This document shows positions 43,802 to 53,048 of a stretch of 64,000 nucleotides of DNA, in pieces. The stretch is from Nocardia sp. CY41 (GTDB lineage: Bacteria > Actinomycetota > Actinomycetes > Mycobacteriales > Mycobacteriaceae), in NCBI RefSeq assembly GCF_009829325.1, contig NZ_VUOS01000009.1, forward strand, positions 1 to 64,000, written 5' to 3'. The notes under the pieces are model-generated. The model did no database searches, was not told the origin of the DNA, and worked only from the letters and a program-made list of their open reading frames with translations. The first letter of the stretch is position 1, and every line of letters starts with the position of its first letter. The position numbers and the translations under genes are program-made.

Positions 43802-44313
43802 CCGACACGCGGAAGGCGATTCTGGCCGGTGGATGCTTCTGGGGCATGCAGGACTTGATCCGCAAGCAGCCGGGGGTGGTGTCGACGCGCGTCGGCTACA
43901 CCGGTGGGCGCAACGACCATCCCACGTACCGCAACCACCCGGGCCATGCGGAGGCCGTGGAGATCGTCTACGACCCGGCCCGGACGGACTACCGGGAATT
44001 GCTGGAGTTCTTCTTCCAGATCCACGATCCGACGACGAAGGACCGTCAGGGCAACGACATCGGGACCAGTTACCGTTCGGCGATCTTCTATCTCGATGAC
44101 GACCAGAAGCGGATCGCCCTGGACACCATCGCCGACGTGGACGCCTCGGGCCTGTGGCCCGGCAAGGTGGTCACCGAGGTGACCCCGGCGAGCGAGTTCT
44201 GGGAGGCCGAGGCGGAGCATCAGGACTACCTGCTGCGCTACCCGGACGGCTACACCTGCCACTTCCCGCGGCCGGGATGGAAGCTGCCGAAGCGGCAGAC
44301 CACCGCACAGTAA
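43798..44313 (+). CDS. msrA: Peptide methionine (S)-S-oxide reductase MsrA
   Basis: A 171-residue reductase of methionine-S-sulfoxide. Start GTG overlaps the msrB TGA. The catalytic [17 protein letters not shown] carries Cys in GCFW. Conserved YTGG ([15 protein letters not shown]), [28 protein letters not shown] and [16 protein letters not shown]. The recycling Cys may be the C-terminal [12 protein letters not shown]. With msrB it forms a complete methionine sulfoxide repair unit. Confidence 0.95.
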   Translation: MTDTRKAILAGGCFWGMQDLIRKQPGVVSTRVGYTGGRNDHPTYRNHPGHAEAVEIVYDPARTDYRELLEFFFQIHDPTTKDRQGNDIGTSYRSAIFYLDDDQKRIALDTIADVDASGLWPGKVVTEVTPASEFWEAEAEHQDYLLRYPDGYTCHFPRPGWKLPKRQTTAQ

Positions 44314-44533
44314 GACGGACAGCTCGGCGGGAGCGCGCCCCAGCCGCCCGCTGAGACGTTCGAGCCCGCAGTATGCGACTGCGTCATCGTGCCCGGTGGC
44401 GCAGTCGCCGCGTTTCCGGGGCTCGGACGCGATCCGGCTCCCCCGCTGTGGGGAGAGACCGCGTTCGGCGGCCTATACGATCGTCGACGCCTTCAAGTCC
44501 GGACATCCATGCCATCGACCCGAGGTAGGCCAG

Positions 44534-45115
44534 ATGATGCGCAGCGGCGCAAAGGTTCTCGACGTGGTGGGCAGCCGTCGGATGGCGGTGGCGACACTGG
44601 CCACCATCACCGGCTTCTACTACCTGTTCGTCGCGTTCACCAACTGCGTGGACACCGACACCAACCGCAACGGGGTGGCCGCGGTGCTGTCGATGAAGGC
44701 GACCATCCACCATTCGGGAACGGACTGGCGCGCGATCACCAACGGCAATGTGGCGCTCGTCGCCTATATCCTGGTGGTGATCTGGGAGTTCTTGATCGCC
44801 TTCGTGCTGCTGGCCGCGGGAGCCGCGTGGGTGCGAGCGCTGAGCGGACGGCCGCGCCGGATCCGAGCCGGTCTCGAGGTGGCGGCGAAATTGTCGAGCC
44901 TGGGCTGGACGATGGCGGTGATGCTGTTCGCGGGTGGGTTCCTGACCGTCGGCGGCGAGTGGTTCCGCATGTGGGCCAACGACGACGTGAACGCGTCGTC
45001 GGCCGCGCTGCAGAACTTCCTCATCGCAGGCGTCGGCCTGATCCTTGTTCACCTGCCGGAAGCCGAGCCTGCCCCGGCTGCGGAAAGTGATTCGGCCGCA
45101 ATAAAATCGGAGTAG
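44534..45115 (+). CDS. DUF2165 small integral membrane protein
   Basis: A 193-residue protein with four membrane segments (ATITGFYYLFVAFTNC, GNVALVAYILVVIWEFLIAF, LGWTMAVMLFAGGFLTVGG, LIAGVGLILVHLPE) and the family loop VLSMKATIHHSG. ATG 44534 or 44537 after GAGG. Function unknown. It converges on the UPF0182 gene with 25 bases between. Confidence 0.85.
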   Translation: MMRSGAKVLDVVGSRRMAVATLATITGFYYLFVAFTNCVDTDTNRNGVAAVLSMKATIHHSGTDWRAITNGNVALVAYILVVIWEFLIAFVLLAAGAAWVRALSGRPRRIRAGLEVAAKLSSLGWTMAVMLFAGGFLTVGGEWFRMWANDDVNASSAALQNFLIAGVGLILVHLPEAEPAPAAESDSAAIKSE

Positions 45116-45140
45116 AGCCGCAGGCGACAGGTCGCGGAGG

Positions 45141-48044
45141 TCAGCGGCCGTTGCGCTCGAGTTCGTTCAGCTGCTTCTGTAGACGTTCCAGGGCAGCCCG
45201 GATTTCGTCGATCTGCGCGTTGAGTTCGGCGATCTTCGCGCGATCCGGCGGCGGCGCTTGCGCGGGCGGTTGCGCTGCCTGCGGCGGCACGGGCTGCTGA
45301 CCCGGCGGCAGTGGCGCGCCCGGCCCGCCGCCGGGTGGTGTGGCGAGCCGGCCGGTGCCGGGACCGAAGACCTGGTCCAGTGCCTCGGCGAGGGTCGGCG
45401 CGTAGCCCACGAGGACGCCGCCCGTGCCGGGTTCGCGGTAGCTGACCAGCACTCGCGCCAGCTGCGGGAACGTCGAGGCGTTCGGCGCGGTCGAGATCCG
45501 CTCGGTGAAAAGCGGCTCGGCGTAGAGGACGCCGCCGTCGGCGATCGGCAGGGTGAGCAGGTTGCCGTACTGGATCCGGTTCGAGCGCTCGAGCAGAGTC
45601 CGCTCGGAGGCCACTCTGGTGTCGGAGATCATCGAGTTCTGGATCTGCTGCGGCCCCTGGGTGAGCGTGTCGGTGGGCAGCTGCAACACGTTGATCTTGC
45701 CGTAGTTCTCGGGGTCGGAGCGGACCGAGACATAGGCGGAGAGGAATTCCCTGTTGTATCCGACCATCGCACTGGCCAGCCGGAACGACGGTTCGGCACT
45801 GCCATGATCGCCGATCAGGACGTAGAACGGCGGTTGGTGCGGATTGGTCTCCACGGTGGGGTCGCTGGGCACCGACCAGAAAGCGTTGGTGGTGAAGAAC
45901 TCGCGTGGTTCATCGACGTGGTACTTGGCGAGCATCTCCCGCTGGATCGTGAACAAGTCCTCCGGGTACCGGAAGTGGGCGCGCAGCTCCGGACTGATCG
46001 ATTCCTCGGGTTCGACCGTGCCGGGGAAGACCTTCATCCACGCCGCCAGGACGGGATCCTGCCGATCGACCTGGTACAGCGTGACCGTGCCGTCGTAGGC
46101 GTCGACGGTGGCCTTGACGGAGTTACGCACGTAGGACACCTCCCGGGGGGATCCGCGGGAGCTGTCGTGCCCCGGCTCGAGCGCTTCCAGCGAGCTGCGC
46201 TTGGCGTAGGGATAGCCGTCGATCGCGGTGTACGCGTCGACGATCCAGACGATGCGGCCGTTCACGACGGCTGGATAGGGGTTGTTGTCGGTCGTCAGCC
46301 ACGGTGCGACGAGTTCGACGCGATGGCGCGGATCGCGATTGAAGATGATCTTCGACTCCGGACCGATGGCCTTCGAGAAGATGATGTTGCGTTCGGTGTA
46401 TGTCACGGCGAAGGCGAGGCGGTTGAGCCAATTCCCGATCGGGACCCCACCCGCGCCGGTGTAGGTGTATTTGGTGGTGTCGGTGTCGTACTCCCGAGGC
46501 TCGGCGCCGCCGCCCACGATGGCGTAGTCCGGACTGGCGTGGGCGATCACTTCCCCGAAATACACGCGCGGCTGATCCACTCGGATCACCTGATGACCGG
46601 ACGCTTGCGACGCGATGTCGCCGACCGCGTAGATCGGGTACCCGCTGTTGCTGCTGGCGGCGTCGCCCGCGGCCTCGCGGACCGCAGCGTTCACCCGGTT
46701 GGCCGGTGCGGCGACGAATCCGTTCCCATGCGTGTAGACGGTGTGCCGATTGACCCAATGGCGCTGGTTGCCGCTCAGCGCGCTCGGGGTCAGCTCGCGC
46801 GCCGCGACCACGTAGTCGCGTAGTTGCCCGCCGACGCGGTAGCGGTCCAGGTCCAGATGCGGTGGGAAGCTGTAGAAGTTCTTCAGCTGTTGCTGCTGGG
46901 TGAACGTCCGGGAGAGCACGTTCGGGTCCAGCAGGCGCACGTCGGCGAGCGTGGTGACGTCCGCGGGGACCTCGGAAGGCGACTTGCTACCGACGCCCGA
47001 ATAAGGCTGGTACTCGACCCGATCACCGCCGATCCCGTACGCCTGCCGGGTGGCCGCGATATTGCGTTCGATATACACGCGCTCCATGTCGGCGGCGTTC
47101 GGGCGGACGGAGAACTGCTCGACGGCCAACGGCCAGACGGCACCGACCAGGATCGATGACAACAACAGCAGGGCGGCGGCCATCGCCGGAATCCGCAAGT
47201 CGCGCACGACGACGGCGGCGAAGACCGCCGCGGCGCAGATGAGGGCGATCGCGAAGAGAATCAGGCGAGCCGGAAGCACCGCGTTGATGTCGGTGTAACC
47301 GGGCCCCGCGAAGGTGGGTTCCTTGCTGCGGCTGGAAAGCAGCGAATACCGGTCGAGCCAGTAAGCGATGGCCTTCAAGAGGATGAACGCGCCGGCGAGG
47401 ATCGCGAGCTGGACGCGGGCCGCGCGGGTCAGGCCACCCGCTTTCCTGGACAGCCGCAGCCCGCCGAGCAGATAGTGCGTCACCACTCCGGCGACGAAGG
47501 CGAGGACGACGGCGATGAACAGCCAGTTGACGACGAATCGGTAGAAGGGCAGGTCGAATACGAAAAACCCGACATCATGCCCGAATTGCGGATCCGGCAC
47601 ACCGAAGGACCCGCCGTGCAGAAACAGTTGGATCGTCATCCAGCTCGACTGCGCGGCGAGGCCGCAGATGAGCCCCAGCGCGGCGGCGACGCCGAGACCG
47701 AACCGCAGCGGCCGCCGGACCACCACGGCCCGATACGGGCGGAGGCTGTCTTCTTCCTCGGACTCGGGAACGAACAGCGGGCGGAATCTGAACGCCAGCC
47801 ACATCGCCGTGAAGAGGACGCCACCGATGACCAGTGCGATGACGAGGAACAGCGACAGGCGCGTGAGCAGCACGGTCAGCCAGACACCACGGAATCCGAC
47901 TTCGCCGAACCACAGCCAGCCGATATAGGCCCTGATCAGCCGGGGCACGATCAGCAACAACACGACGAACACCGTGGCGGCGATCACCAGCACCCGGGTG
48001 CTGCGATGCAACCGCCGCAGGCTGGGGCCGTCGCGCGCGCTCAT
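45141..48044 (-). CDS. UPF0182 family large membrane protein
   Basis: A 967-residue protein with seven N-terminal membrane segments within the first 320 residues, then a large exported domain and a C-terminal Pro/Gln-rich linker ending in a coiled coil (AKIAELNAQIDEIRAALERL). This matches mycobacterial UPF0182 proteins (Rv3193c group). Conserved stretches: FRPNAADMERVYIERN-like segment (VRPNAADMERVYIERNIAAT), HTVYTHGNGFVAA, VYFGEVIAHASPDYAIV. Function not established; the family is tied to envelope and stress in actinobacteria. No neighbours from the mycobacterial locus follow. Confidence 0.95.
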   Translation of the reverse strand: MSARDGPSLRRLHRSTRVLVIAATVFVVLLLIVPRLIRAYIGWLWFGEVGFRGVWLTVLLTRLSLFLVIALVIGGVLFTAMWLAFRFRPLFVPESEEEDSLRPYRAVVVRRPLRFGLGVAAALGLICGLAAQSSWMTIQLFLHGGSFGVPDPQFGHDVGFFVFDLPFYRFVVNWLFIAVVLAFVAGVVTHYLLGGLRLSRKAGGLTRAARVQLAILAGAFILLKAIAYWLDRYSLLSSRSKEPTFAGPGYTDINAVLPARLILFAIALICAAAVFAAVVVRDLRIPAMAAALLLLSSILVGAVWPLAVEQFSVRPNAADMERVYIERNIAATRQAYGIGGDRVEYQPYSGVGSKSPSEVPADVTTLADVRLLDPNVLSRTFTQQQQLKNFYSFPPHLDLDRYRVGGQLRDYVVAARELTPSALSGNQRHWVNRHTVYTHGNGFVAAPANRVNAAVREAAGDAASSNSGYPIYAVGDIASQASGHQVIRVDQPRVYFGEVIAHASPDYAIVGGGAEPREYDTDTTKYTYTGAGGVPIGNWLNRLAFAVTYTERNIIFSKAIGPESKIIFNRDPRHRVELVAPWLTTDNNPYPAVVNGRIVWIVDAYTAIDGYPYAKRSSLEALEPGHDSSRGSPREVSYVRNSVKATVDAYDGTVTLYQVDRQDPVLAAWMKVFPGTVEPEESISPELRAHFRYPEDLFTIQREMLAKYHVDEPREFFTTNAFWSVPSDPTVETNPHQPPFYVLIGDHGSAEPSFRLASAMVGYNREFLSAYVSVRSDPENYGKINVLQLPTDTLTQGPQQIQNSMISDTRVASERTLLERSNRIQYGNLLTLPIADGGVLYAEPLFTERISTAPNASTFPQLARVLVSYREPGTGGVLVGYAPTLAEALDQVFGPGTGRLATPPGGGPGAPLPPGQQPVPPQAAQPPAQAPPPDRAKIAELNAQIDEIRAALERLQKQLNELERNGR

Positions 48045-48171
48045 CTCCCACTCCCGTGGCCGCCGCCCGGCCGAGCGAGGGACGACCGAGGCGAACCACC
48101 AAGCCCGATACTACCGGGGCCGGGTCGCAGCATCGTGCCCGATCACGGCCGGGTTCGCGGGCTGCGGAGGG

Positions 48172-48305
48172 TCAGGTCGGCGCGGCCGCGAGACCGTCGT
48201 GGACGACCTTGGCGACAGCCGGGTGAGCCAGGTATTCGGCGATGCTGTGTGGGCGGTCTTTCGGGTTGTCCACCGGGAACTCTTCGAGTTGCCCCTGCCA
48301 GGTGT
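48172..48305 (-). pseudogene. C-terminal fragment of an unidentified gene
   Basis: The minus frame gives a coherent 40-residue end (QLEEFPVDNPKDRPHSIAEY, then LAHPAVAKVVHDGLAAAPT, stop) but breaks up before it, with no start codon or ribosome site. It lies head to head with the fragment on the other strand. The parent gene is not recognised. Confidence 0.45.
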
Positions 48306-48310
48306 CCCTG

Positions 48311-48577
48311 CGCGCCACCACGTCGATCGACCTCGCCGGAGACGAACTGCGTATCCCGATCACGGCGCAGTCGACGCTCGGCGAGGCCTTGGCCGATCCG
48401 AAGGCGGCGGCCGCGCTGGCCGACATGTTCGGCGGCATGTCCGCGAGCATGGGTGACGCGACGGCGCTCGGCGTGGACATGATGCGGATGATCGCCTCCA
48501 TCCCGCTCGACCGACTCACCGGCTTCGGCGTCGACCCGAAGCAACTGGACGCGCTCCTGGCCGCCGCCGACGACTGA
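48311..48577 (+). pseudogene. C-terminal fragment, GH3 beta-glucosidase-like
   Basis: About 88 residues in frame: SIDLAGDELRIPITAQSTLG, then EALADPKAAAALADMFGGM and a helical tail ending LDALLAAADD. This resembles the extra C-terminal helical extension of some actinobacterial GH3 beta-glucosidases, from memory. The catalytic part is absent. It ends in TGA that abuts the stop of the next gene (TGATCA). Sequence before about 48311 is unrelated. Confidence 0.5.
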
Positions 48578-49909
48578 TCACCCGGTTCCCACCCATCCGG
48601 CGACGGCGGGGGCGCCCACGACCGGGGCACTGCCGCCGGGCACCGTCGCGCGGTGCAGTCCGCGACGGTCGTAGGCGTACGTGGCCGTGACGCCGAGCAC
48701 CAAGCCGATGCCGAGACCGAGCAACGTCATCCACAGCCCGGCACCGAAACCGGCTTCGGCGCGGGCATCGAAGAAGAGGATGGCGCGCACGGCCAGGTAG
48801 ATCTGGTGCATCGGTTCGAAGGCGGCCAGTTTCGCGATATAGGCGGGCGTCGCCTCCAGCGGGACGGTGGCGGCCGACGACGGCAGGCCGAGGACGACGA
48901 ACAGGATCAGGTTGACCAGCAGTCCGGCGGTCCCGAATGTGGCCAGGACGGCCAGTGCGGTCACGCCCACGGCGACGATGGCGAGTGTGCCGTAGAGCCA
49001 CAACAGCAGTGGGCTGTCCAGCGGAACCCGCAGCACCGCGGCCACGGCGAGGAATATCCCGGAGAGGATCGGCGCCGCGGTGACGATGACCGCCCATTTC
49101 ACCAGCAGGGTGCGGAGCCGGGAGATCCCGGTGGCGGGCGGGTGGACGAACCAGGGGCCGTACTCGGTGGGAGTGAATCCGAGGACGGAGTCGACGAGCG
49201 TGTGGATGATCATGGCTCCGGTGAAGCCCGCAAGCAGCAGGATCAAGGTGTAGAAGAAAGCGACCAGGCCTTGGCCCGCCCCATCGTCCATCGGGCGATA
49301 CGGCGCGGTGACGATCTGCACCGGATCGGCGAGCATCAGACGGGCGGCGCCACTGACCTCGACCGGCGTGCCCGGCCCCGCGGCGAGGGCGGAGTTCACC
49401 TGGTCGGTCAGGTTCTTGCCGACGGTCTCGTCCACCTGGCTCAGCGCACGATCGGCGATGCGCTGCATGATGCCGGTCGTGTAAGGGCCGATTCGCGGGT
49501 TGGTGTTGATCGTGATCACCGGGCGCTCGATCTGCCCGGGCACCACGGCGCCCGTGCCCAGGATCGCCAGCCGCTTGGTGAAATCGGACGGGATGACGAT
49601 CGCGCCGTAGACCTCGCCCTGCTGCAATTGTTTGCGCGCCTCGGCGATGCCGACGACGTGCAGGTCGATCTTGTCCGCCGGCATACCCGCGACCAGTGCG
49701 TCGGTGACCTGGGCGCCGACATTCGCGGGTTTGCCGTCGAGCGTGTCGCCGACGTCTTGATTGACCAGGGCGATCGGAAAGTCGTGCAGGTTCTTCTCGG
49801 TATTGCTCGCGTAGCCGAGGTACATCGTGCCCAGCAGCGCCGCGAAGACCGTCAGCACTGCGATCGGGGCGGTGAAGGTCCGAACCGTCATGCGAGTCAA
49901 TGTAGTCAC
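48578..49909 (-). CDS. DUF3533/YhgE-Pip-like membrane protein
   Basis: A 443-residue protein: one N-terminal membrane segment (TAPIAVLTVFAALLGTMYLGY), an extracellular domain (FPIALVNQDVGDTLDG; VYGAIVIPSDFTKRLAILG), then five or six C-terminal membrane segments, as in DUF3533 and ABC-2-type export proteins. Likely part of an efflux or phage-infection-type system without an ATPase gene here. Start GTG 49909 or ATG 49891 (MTVRTFTAP); the operator overlaps the promoter just upstream. Divergent from a TetR gene, probably its target. Confidence 0.88.
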   Translation of the reverse strand: MTTLTRMTVRTFTAPIAVLTVFAALLGTMYLGYASNTEKNLHDFPIALVNQDVGDTLDGKPANVGAQVTDALVAGMPADKIDLHVVGIAEARKQLQQGEVYGAIVIPSDFTKRLAILGTGAVVPGQIERPVITINTNPRIGPYTTGIMQRIADRALSQVDETVGKNLTDQVNSALAAGPGTPVEVSGAARLMLADPVQIVTAPYRPMDDGAGQGLVAFFYTLILLLAGFTGAMIIHTLVDSVLGFTPTEYGPWFVHPPATGISRLRTLLVKWAVIVTAAPILSGIFLAVAAVLRVPLDSPLLLWLYGTLAIVAVGVTALAVLATFGTAGLLVNLILFVVLGLPSSAATVPLEATPAYIAKLAAFEPMHQIYLAVRAILFFDARAEAGFGAGLWMTLLGLGIGLVLGVTATYAYDRRGLHRATVPGGSAPVVGAPAVAGWVGTG

Positions 49910-49934
49910 TGCCTACAAAGTAGGCAACGCCTAC
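49910..49934. promoter_or_regulatory. TetR operator overlapping the DUF3533 start
   Basis: TGCCTAC-N3-GTAGGCA (49910-49926) is perfect. A second GCCTAC (49929-49934) pairs with the same GTAGGC, and TGTAG lies just before. The site spans the space between the divergent genes, directly at the DUF3533 start and 22 bases before the tetR start. Confidence 0.85.
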
Positions 49935-49956
49935 ATTTTGTTATCCTGCATACACC

Positions 49957-50556
49957 ATGCCGATCACTCGAAGCCGGTCCTACCACCACGGCGACCTGCG
50001 TGCCGAGCTGCTCCAGCGCGCCGAGGCGACGCTGCGCGAGTCCGGCGTCGACGGCCTGTCACTGCGCGGACTGGCCCGTGACGTCGGAGTCAGTCACGCC
50101 GCTCCGACCCGGCATTTCAAGGACAAACAGGCGCTACTGGACGCCATCGCGGTGTCCGGATTCCAACGTCTCGCCGCCGCCTTGGAGCAGACAGCGGCCG
50201 CGAGGTCGGCCGACGGGCACATCCGGGCCCTCGCCCGGACCTATCTCCATTTCGCGACCGAGAATTCGGAACTCGTCGCGTTGATGTTCGCGCGCAGGCA
50301 CAGCCCCGCCGCGGGAGACGCGATGTCCCGGGCCGTGGACGCGGCGTTCGCGACGCCGGTCGCGCTCATCACCGAAGCGCAGAAGCGGGGAGAAGTGATC
50401 GCGGGCGATCCGCGGCGCATCGCACTGTCCGCGGTCGCCGCGCTACAAGGTCTGGCCACCTTCGTCGGCTCGGGGGTGATCGCCACGGAGACCGCCGACG
50501 AACTGGTGGACGAAACCACCACCCACATGATCGAAGGCCTGCGCCCGAGACCGTGA
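49957..50556 (+). CDS. TetR-family regulator of the DUF3533 gene
   Basis: A 199-residue protein. HTH residues 10-60: YHHGDLRAELLQRAEATLRE, LSLRGLARDVGVSHAAPTRHF, of the class with an HHGD N-terminus that typically regulates efflux systems. C-terminal WHG-like domain (LAALEQTAAARSADGHIRAL, LVALMFARRHSPA). Probably represses itself and the divergent transporter-like gene. Confidence 0.92.
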   Translation: MPITRSRSYHHGDLRAELLQRAEATLRESGVDGLSLRGLARDVGVSHAAPTRHFKDKQALLDAIAVSGFQRLAAALEQTAAARSADGHIRALARTYLHFATENSELVALMFARRHSPAAGDAMSRAVDAAFATPVALITEAQKRGEVIAGDPRRIALSAVAALQGLATFVGSGVIATETADELVDETTTHMIEGLRPRP

Positions 50557-50578
50557 GTCCGCGCGCAGCCCTCTTCGC

Positions 50579-50725
50579 TCAATACGCGATGAACAGGATT
50601 TCGTCGCGCGAGTACTCGTGCCCGGGGTGGTTCTCCGCCAGGTGGGCTTGGGTCTTGGCCACGAGATCGTCCTCGTCGGTTCCGACGATCCGCTCTCCAC
50701 AGGGGCAATTGAGATTTCGCTTCAT
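50579..50725 (-). CDS. Small DUF1059-like protein
   Basis: A 48-residue protein (MKRNLNCPCGERIVGTDEDD, then LVAKTQAHLAENHPGHEYS) with a strong ribosome site GGAGGAAGG. The CPCG pair at the N-terminus and the AHxxxNHPGHEYS helix resemble the short DUF1059 proteins, small cysteine/histidine proteins of unknown function. Codon use fits real genes. It converges on the TetR gene and precedes the steroid operon on the same strand. Confidence 0.75.
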   Translation of the reverse strand: MKRNLNCPCGERIVGTDEDDLVAKTQAHLAENHPGHEYSRDEILFIAY

Positions 50726-50785
50726 CAGCGTCCTTCCTCCTCGAATCGACAGTCTAGGACGCCGCCGCGGGGCAGACCCGCCGAG

Positions 50786-51673
50786 TCAGCCACGCGACCA
50801 TTCGTGGCCCCAGTAGCTGTCGGCGGTGATCTCCTCGGCGCTGTAAGTGGATTCGTCGACCAGCATACCCTCGGTGCCGTATTCGAGATCCCAGCCACCG
50901 GGCGTGCGGACGTAGAAAGAGATCATCTTGTCGTTGGTGTGCCTGCCGAGCGTCGACGACAGCGGGTAGCCCGCGCGCATGACGCGGTCGAGCGCCCGGC
51001 CGACGGAGTCGAGCTGGTCGACCTCGACCATGATGTGCACCAGGCCCGGGCCCTCGGGACGAGTCCCCGGGATCAGCGCGAGGCTGTGATGGCGCTGGTT
51101 GACGCCGAGGAATCGCACGCGAATCGGTCCCACCTCGGGTGGGGCGGGCACGCGGAACGAGCCCCGCGGCAGGAATCCGAGCACCTCACAGTAGAAACGG
51201 TTCGCCTCCTCGAGGTCGGGCACCGGCAGCACGACGTGGCCCAGCCCCAGCCCCTCGGTGACGAAGCGGTTGCCGTGCACGGTGACGACCGGGCTGTGGT
51301 CGAGGACCGGACCATGGAAGACCTCGACGGTGAATCCGGCGGGATCGGTGAAACGGAAGGCTTCTTCCACGCGCAGCGCGTCGACCTGATCCTGGGTCAG
51401 TGGCGTGACAGCCACACCCACCTGCTCCAGCGTTTCCCGCACCCGGGCGAGCGCGCGATAGTCGCGCACCTCCCAGCCGACGGCGAGCACCCGGTCCTGC
51501 TCGGCGGGAACGAGTTCGAAGCGGTAGGCGTGCTCGTCCATCCGCAGATACAGATTGTCCGGATTCGGTCCGGTGGCCTGCGCGAAGCCAAGGACGTCGA
51601 AAGCGAAGGCGCGCCAGGCCGCCACATCGGCGATGGCGACTCGGACGTAGCCGAGCGAGGCGATGTCAGCCAT
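50786..51673 (-). CDS. hsaC: HsaC-like extradiol (meta-cleavage) dioxygenase
   Basis: A 295-residue type I extradiol dioxygenase. It opens the catecholic A ring of 3,4-dihydroxy-9,10-seconandrost-1,3,5(10)-triene-9,17-dione (or a biphenyl-type catechol). The two-domain fold starts ASLGYVRVAIADVAAWRAFA. Iron ligands: His in LGLGHVVLPVPD, His in NQRHHSLALIP, and Glu in WDLEYGTEGM. It ends EEITADSYWGHEW, as in HsaC. Close to HsaC by pattern but with N-terminal differences, so a different catecholic substrate is possible. Last gene of the hsaB-kshA-small-kshB-hsaC operon; starts 16 bases after kshB. Confidence 0.9.
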   Translation of the reverse strand: MADIASLGYVRVAIADVAAWRAFAFDVLGFAQATGPNPDNLYLRMDEHAYRFELVPAEQDRVLAVGWEVRDYRALARVRETLEQVGVAVTPLTQDQVDALRVEEAFRFTDPAGFTVEVFHGPVLDHSPVVTVHGNRFVTEGLGLGHVVLPVPDLEEANRFYCEVLGFLPRGSFRVPAPPEVGPIRVRFLGVNQRHHSLALIPGTRPEGPGLVHIMVEVDQLDSVGRALDRVMRAGYPLSSTLGRHTNDKMISFYVRTPGGWDLEYGTEGMLVDESTYSAEEITADSYWGHEWSRG

Positions 51674-51689
51674 TGATTCGTCGTACTCC

Positions 51690-52769
51690 TCAGGAATAGG
51701 TGACTTGCACCGTGTCGGTGACCGGGACCGCCTGGCAGGCCAGCACGTATCCCTCGGCCAGATCGGCCTCGTCGAGAACTTCGTTGTGCCGCATCCGCAC
51801 CTGCCCGGAGACGACCCGGCAGGTGCAGGCGCTGCAGGCGCCCTCACGACAGGAGTAGGGCGCTGCCAGCCCGTTGGCCAGCAGGACGTCGAGCAGCACT
51901 TGATGGCGCGGCCACGGCAGTTCGCGCGTCTCGCCGTCGAGTTCGACTTCGACCGCGGCGCTGTCGCCGGAGTCGGCCACCTCGGGTGCGGCGCTCTCGA
52001 ACGGGTTGCCGTTGAGCGAGACGAATTTCTCGACGTGCACGCGCTTCTGCTCGGCGCCCAGTCCGATCAGCGCCGCGGATACCGCGTCCATGAAGGGACC
52101 GGGGCCACAGACGAACGCCTCGCGCTCGGACCACGGTGCGGCCAGCGCCGCGAGCTGGGCGCGGGTCGGCAGTCCTTGCACGCTCTCCAGCCAATGCACC
52201 ACGACCAGGCGGCCGGGATAGCGGGCGGAGAGATCGGCGAGTTCGGCCGCGAAGATCACCGATCGTTCGTCGCGGTTGGCATAGATCAGCGTGCAGTGCC
52301 CCACCCCGGCGGCCAGTATCGATTTCAGGATCGACAGCACCGGGGTGATTCCACTGCCGGCCGCGAACAACAGCAGGTCGTCGTCGAGCGACGCGGGAGT
52401 GAAGACACCGGCGGGCGGCAGCGCGTCGAGAACCGTTCCCGCGACGGCGTTGTCGCACAGCCAATTGGATCCGTAGCCGTCGGGCGTCCGCTTGACGGTG
52501 ACCTTCAGTGGCCCTTCCTCGTGCGGCGCACTCGACAGGGAGTAGCACCGGCTGACCGAGCCCGTCAGCTCGCTCGGTATCCGCAGTGTCAGGAACTGGC
52601 CGGGCCGGTAGGCGATCGAAGTCGATTGCTCCGTGGCGGAATCCAGTTTCAGTGAAACCGCATCATCGGTCTCCCGGATTACCTGCACCACGCGCAGGGG
52701 CACGATCGCGCTAGGGTGGCTGTCGGGGTCATCGGGAACCTGCTTCGGCACCACGGCCGCCCGATCCAC
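51690..52769 (-). CDS. kshB: Ferredoxin-NAD(P) reductase component KshB
   Basis: A 359-residue reductase for the Rieske 3-ketosteroid 9-alpha-hydroxylase. FAD-binding SRCYSLSSAPHE near residue 82, NAD-binding LLLFAAGSGITPVLSILK, the CGPGPFMDAV motif, and a C-terminal plant-type [2Fe-2S] domain with CREGACSACTCRV and a distal Cys in YVLACQAVP. Start GTG 52769 follows GAGGAG; a longer frame upstream lacks coding character. Sits 41 bases after the small Cys-rich gene. Confidence 0.92.
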   Translation of the reverse strand: MDRAAVVPKQVPDDPDSHPSAIVPLRVVQVIRETDDAVSLKLDSATEQSTSIAYRPGQFLTLRIPSELTGSVSRCYSLSSAPHEEGPLKVTVKRTPDGYGSNWLCDNAVAGTVLDALPPAGVFTPASLDDDLLLFAAGSGITPVLSILKSILAAGVGHCTLIYANRDERSVIFAAELADLSARYPGRLVVVHWLESVQGLPTRAQLAALAAPWSEREAFVCGPGPFMDAVSAALIGLGAEQKRVHVEKFVSLNGNPFESAAPEVADSGDSAAVEVELDGETRELPWPRHQVLLDVLLANGLAAPYSCREGACSACTCRVVSGQVRMRHNEVLDEADLAEGYVLACQAVPVTDTVQVTYS

Positions 52770-52810
52770 TGTTGTGTCTCCTCTCCGGTCGTCCACGGCG
52801 TGTGCCGCGC

Positions 52811-53038
52811 TCACGGCACGTCCCCGTCCCGCGTGCCGATTCCGAGGCGACCGCCCGCAACGGCGGCGTCGATGCTGTCGCGCAGCGCGACGCAGGTCCG
52901 CACCCGCGCGCTGTCCGCCCCGGCGAACTCGGCGCACGCCGCCACCGCGCCGGTGGTCCACTGCACGCTGGTGTGCTGCGGGCTGTACTTCTCGACCAGC
53001 ACGCAGGTGTCGCAGGTACGGCAGGTGATCCGTTCCAT
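52811..53038 (-). CDS. Small Cys-rich protein in the ksh operon
   Basis: A 75-residue protein beginning MERITCRTCDTCVLVEKYSP with a CxxCxxC motif, then QHTSVQWTTGAVAACAEFAG and RVRTCVALRDSID. Five cysteines in all, four in the first half, like a small metal- or iron-sulfur-binding protein. It starts 10 bases after kshA and precedes kshB, so it is co-transcribed with the two hydroxylase components. Codon use is typical. Role unknown; assembly factor or redox adaptor are options. Confidence 0.75.
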   Translation of the reverse strand: MERITCRTCDTCVLVEKYSPQHTSVQWTTGAVAACAEFAGADSARVRTCVALRDSIDAAVAGGRLGIGTRDGDVP

Positions 53039-53048
53039 CGCGATCCGC

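Noticed and set aside
45258..46823. 521-codon plus-strand frame opposite the UPF0182 gene
   Set aside because: Antisense shadow of a well-conserved protein; composition is typical of reverse-frame artefacts.
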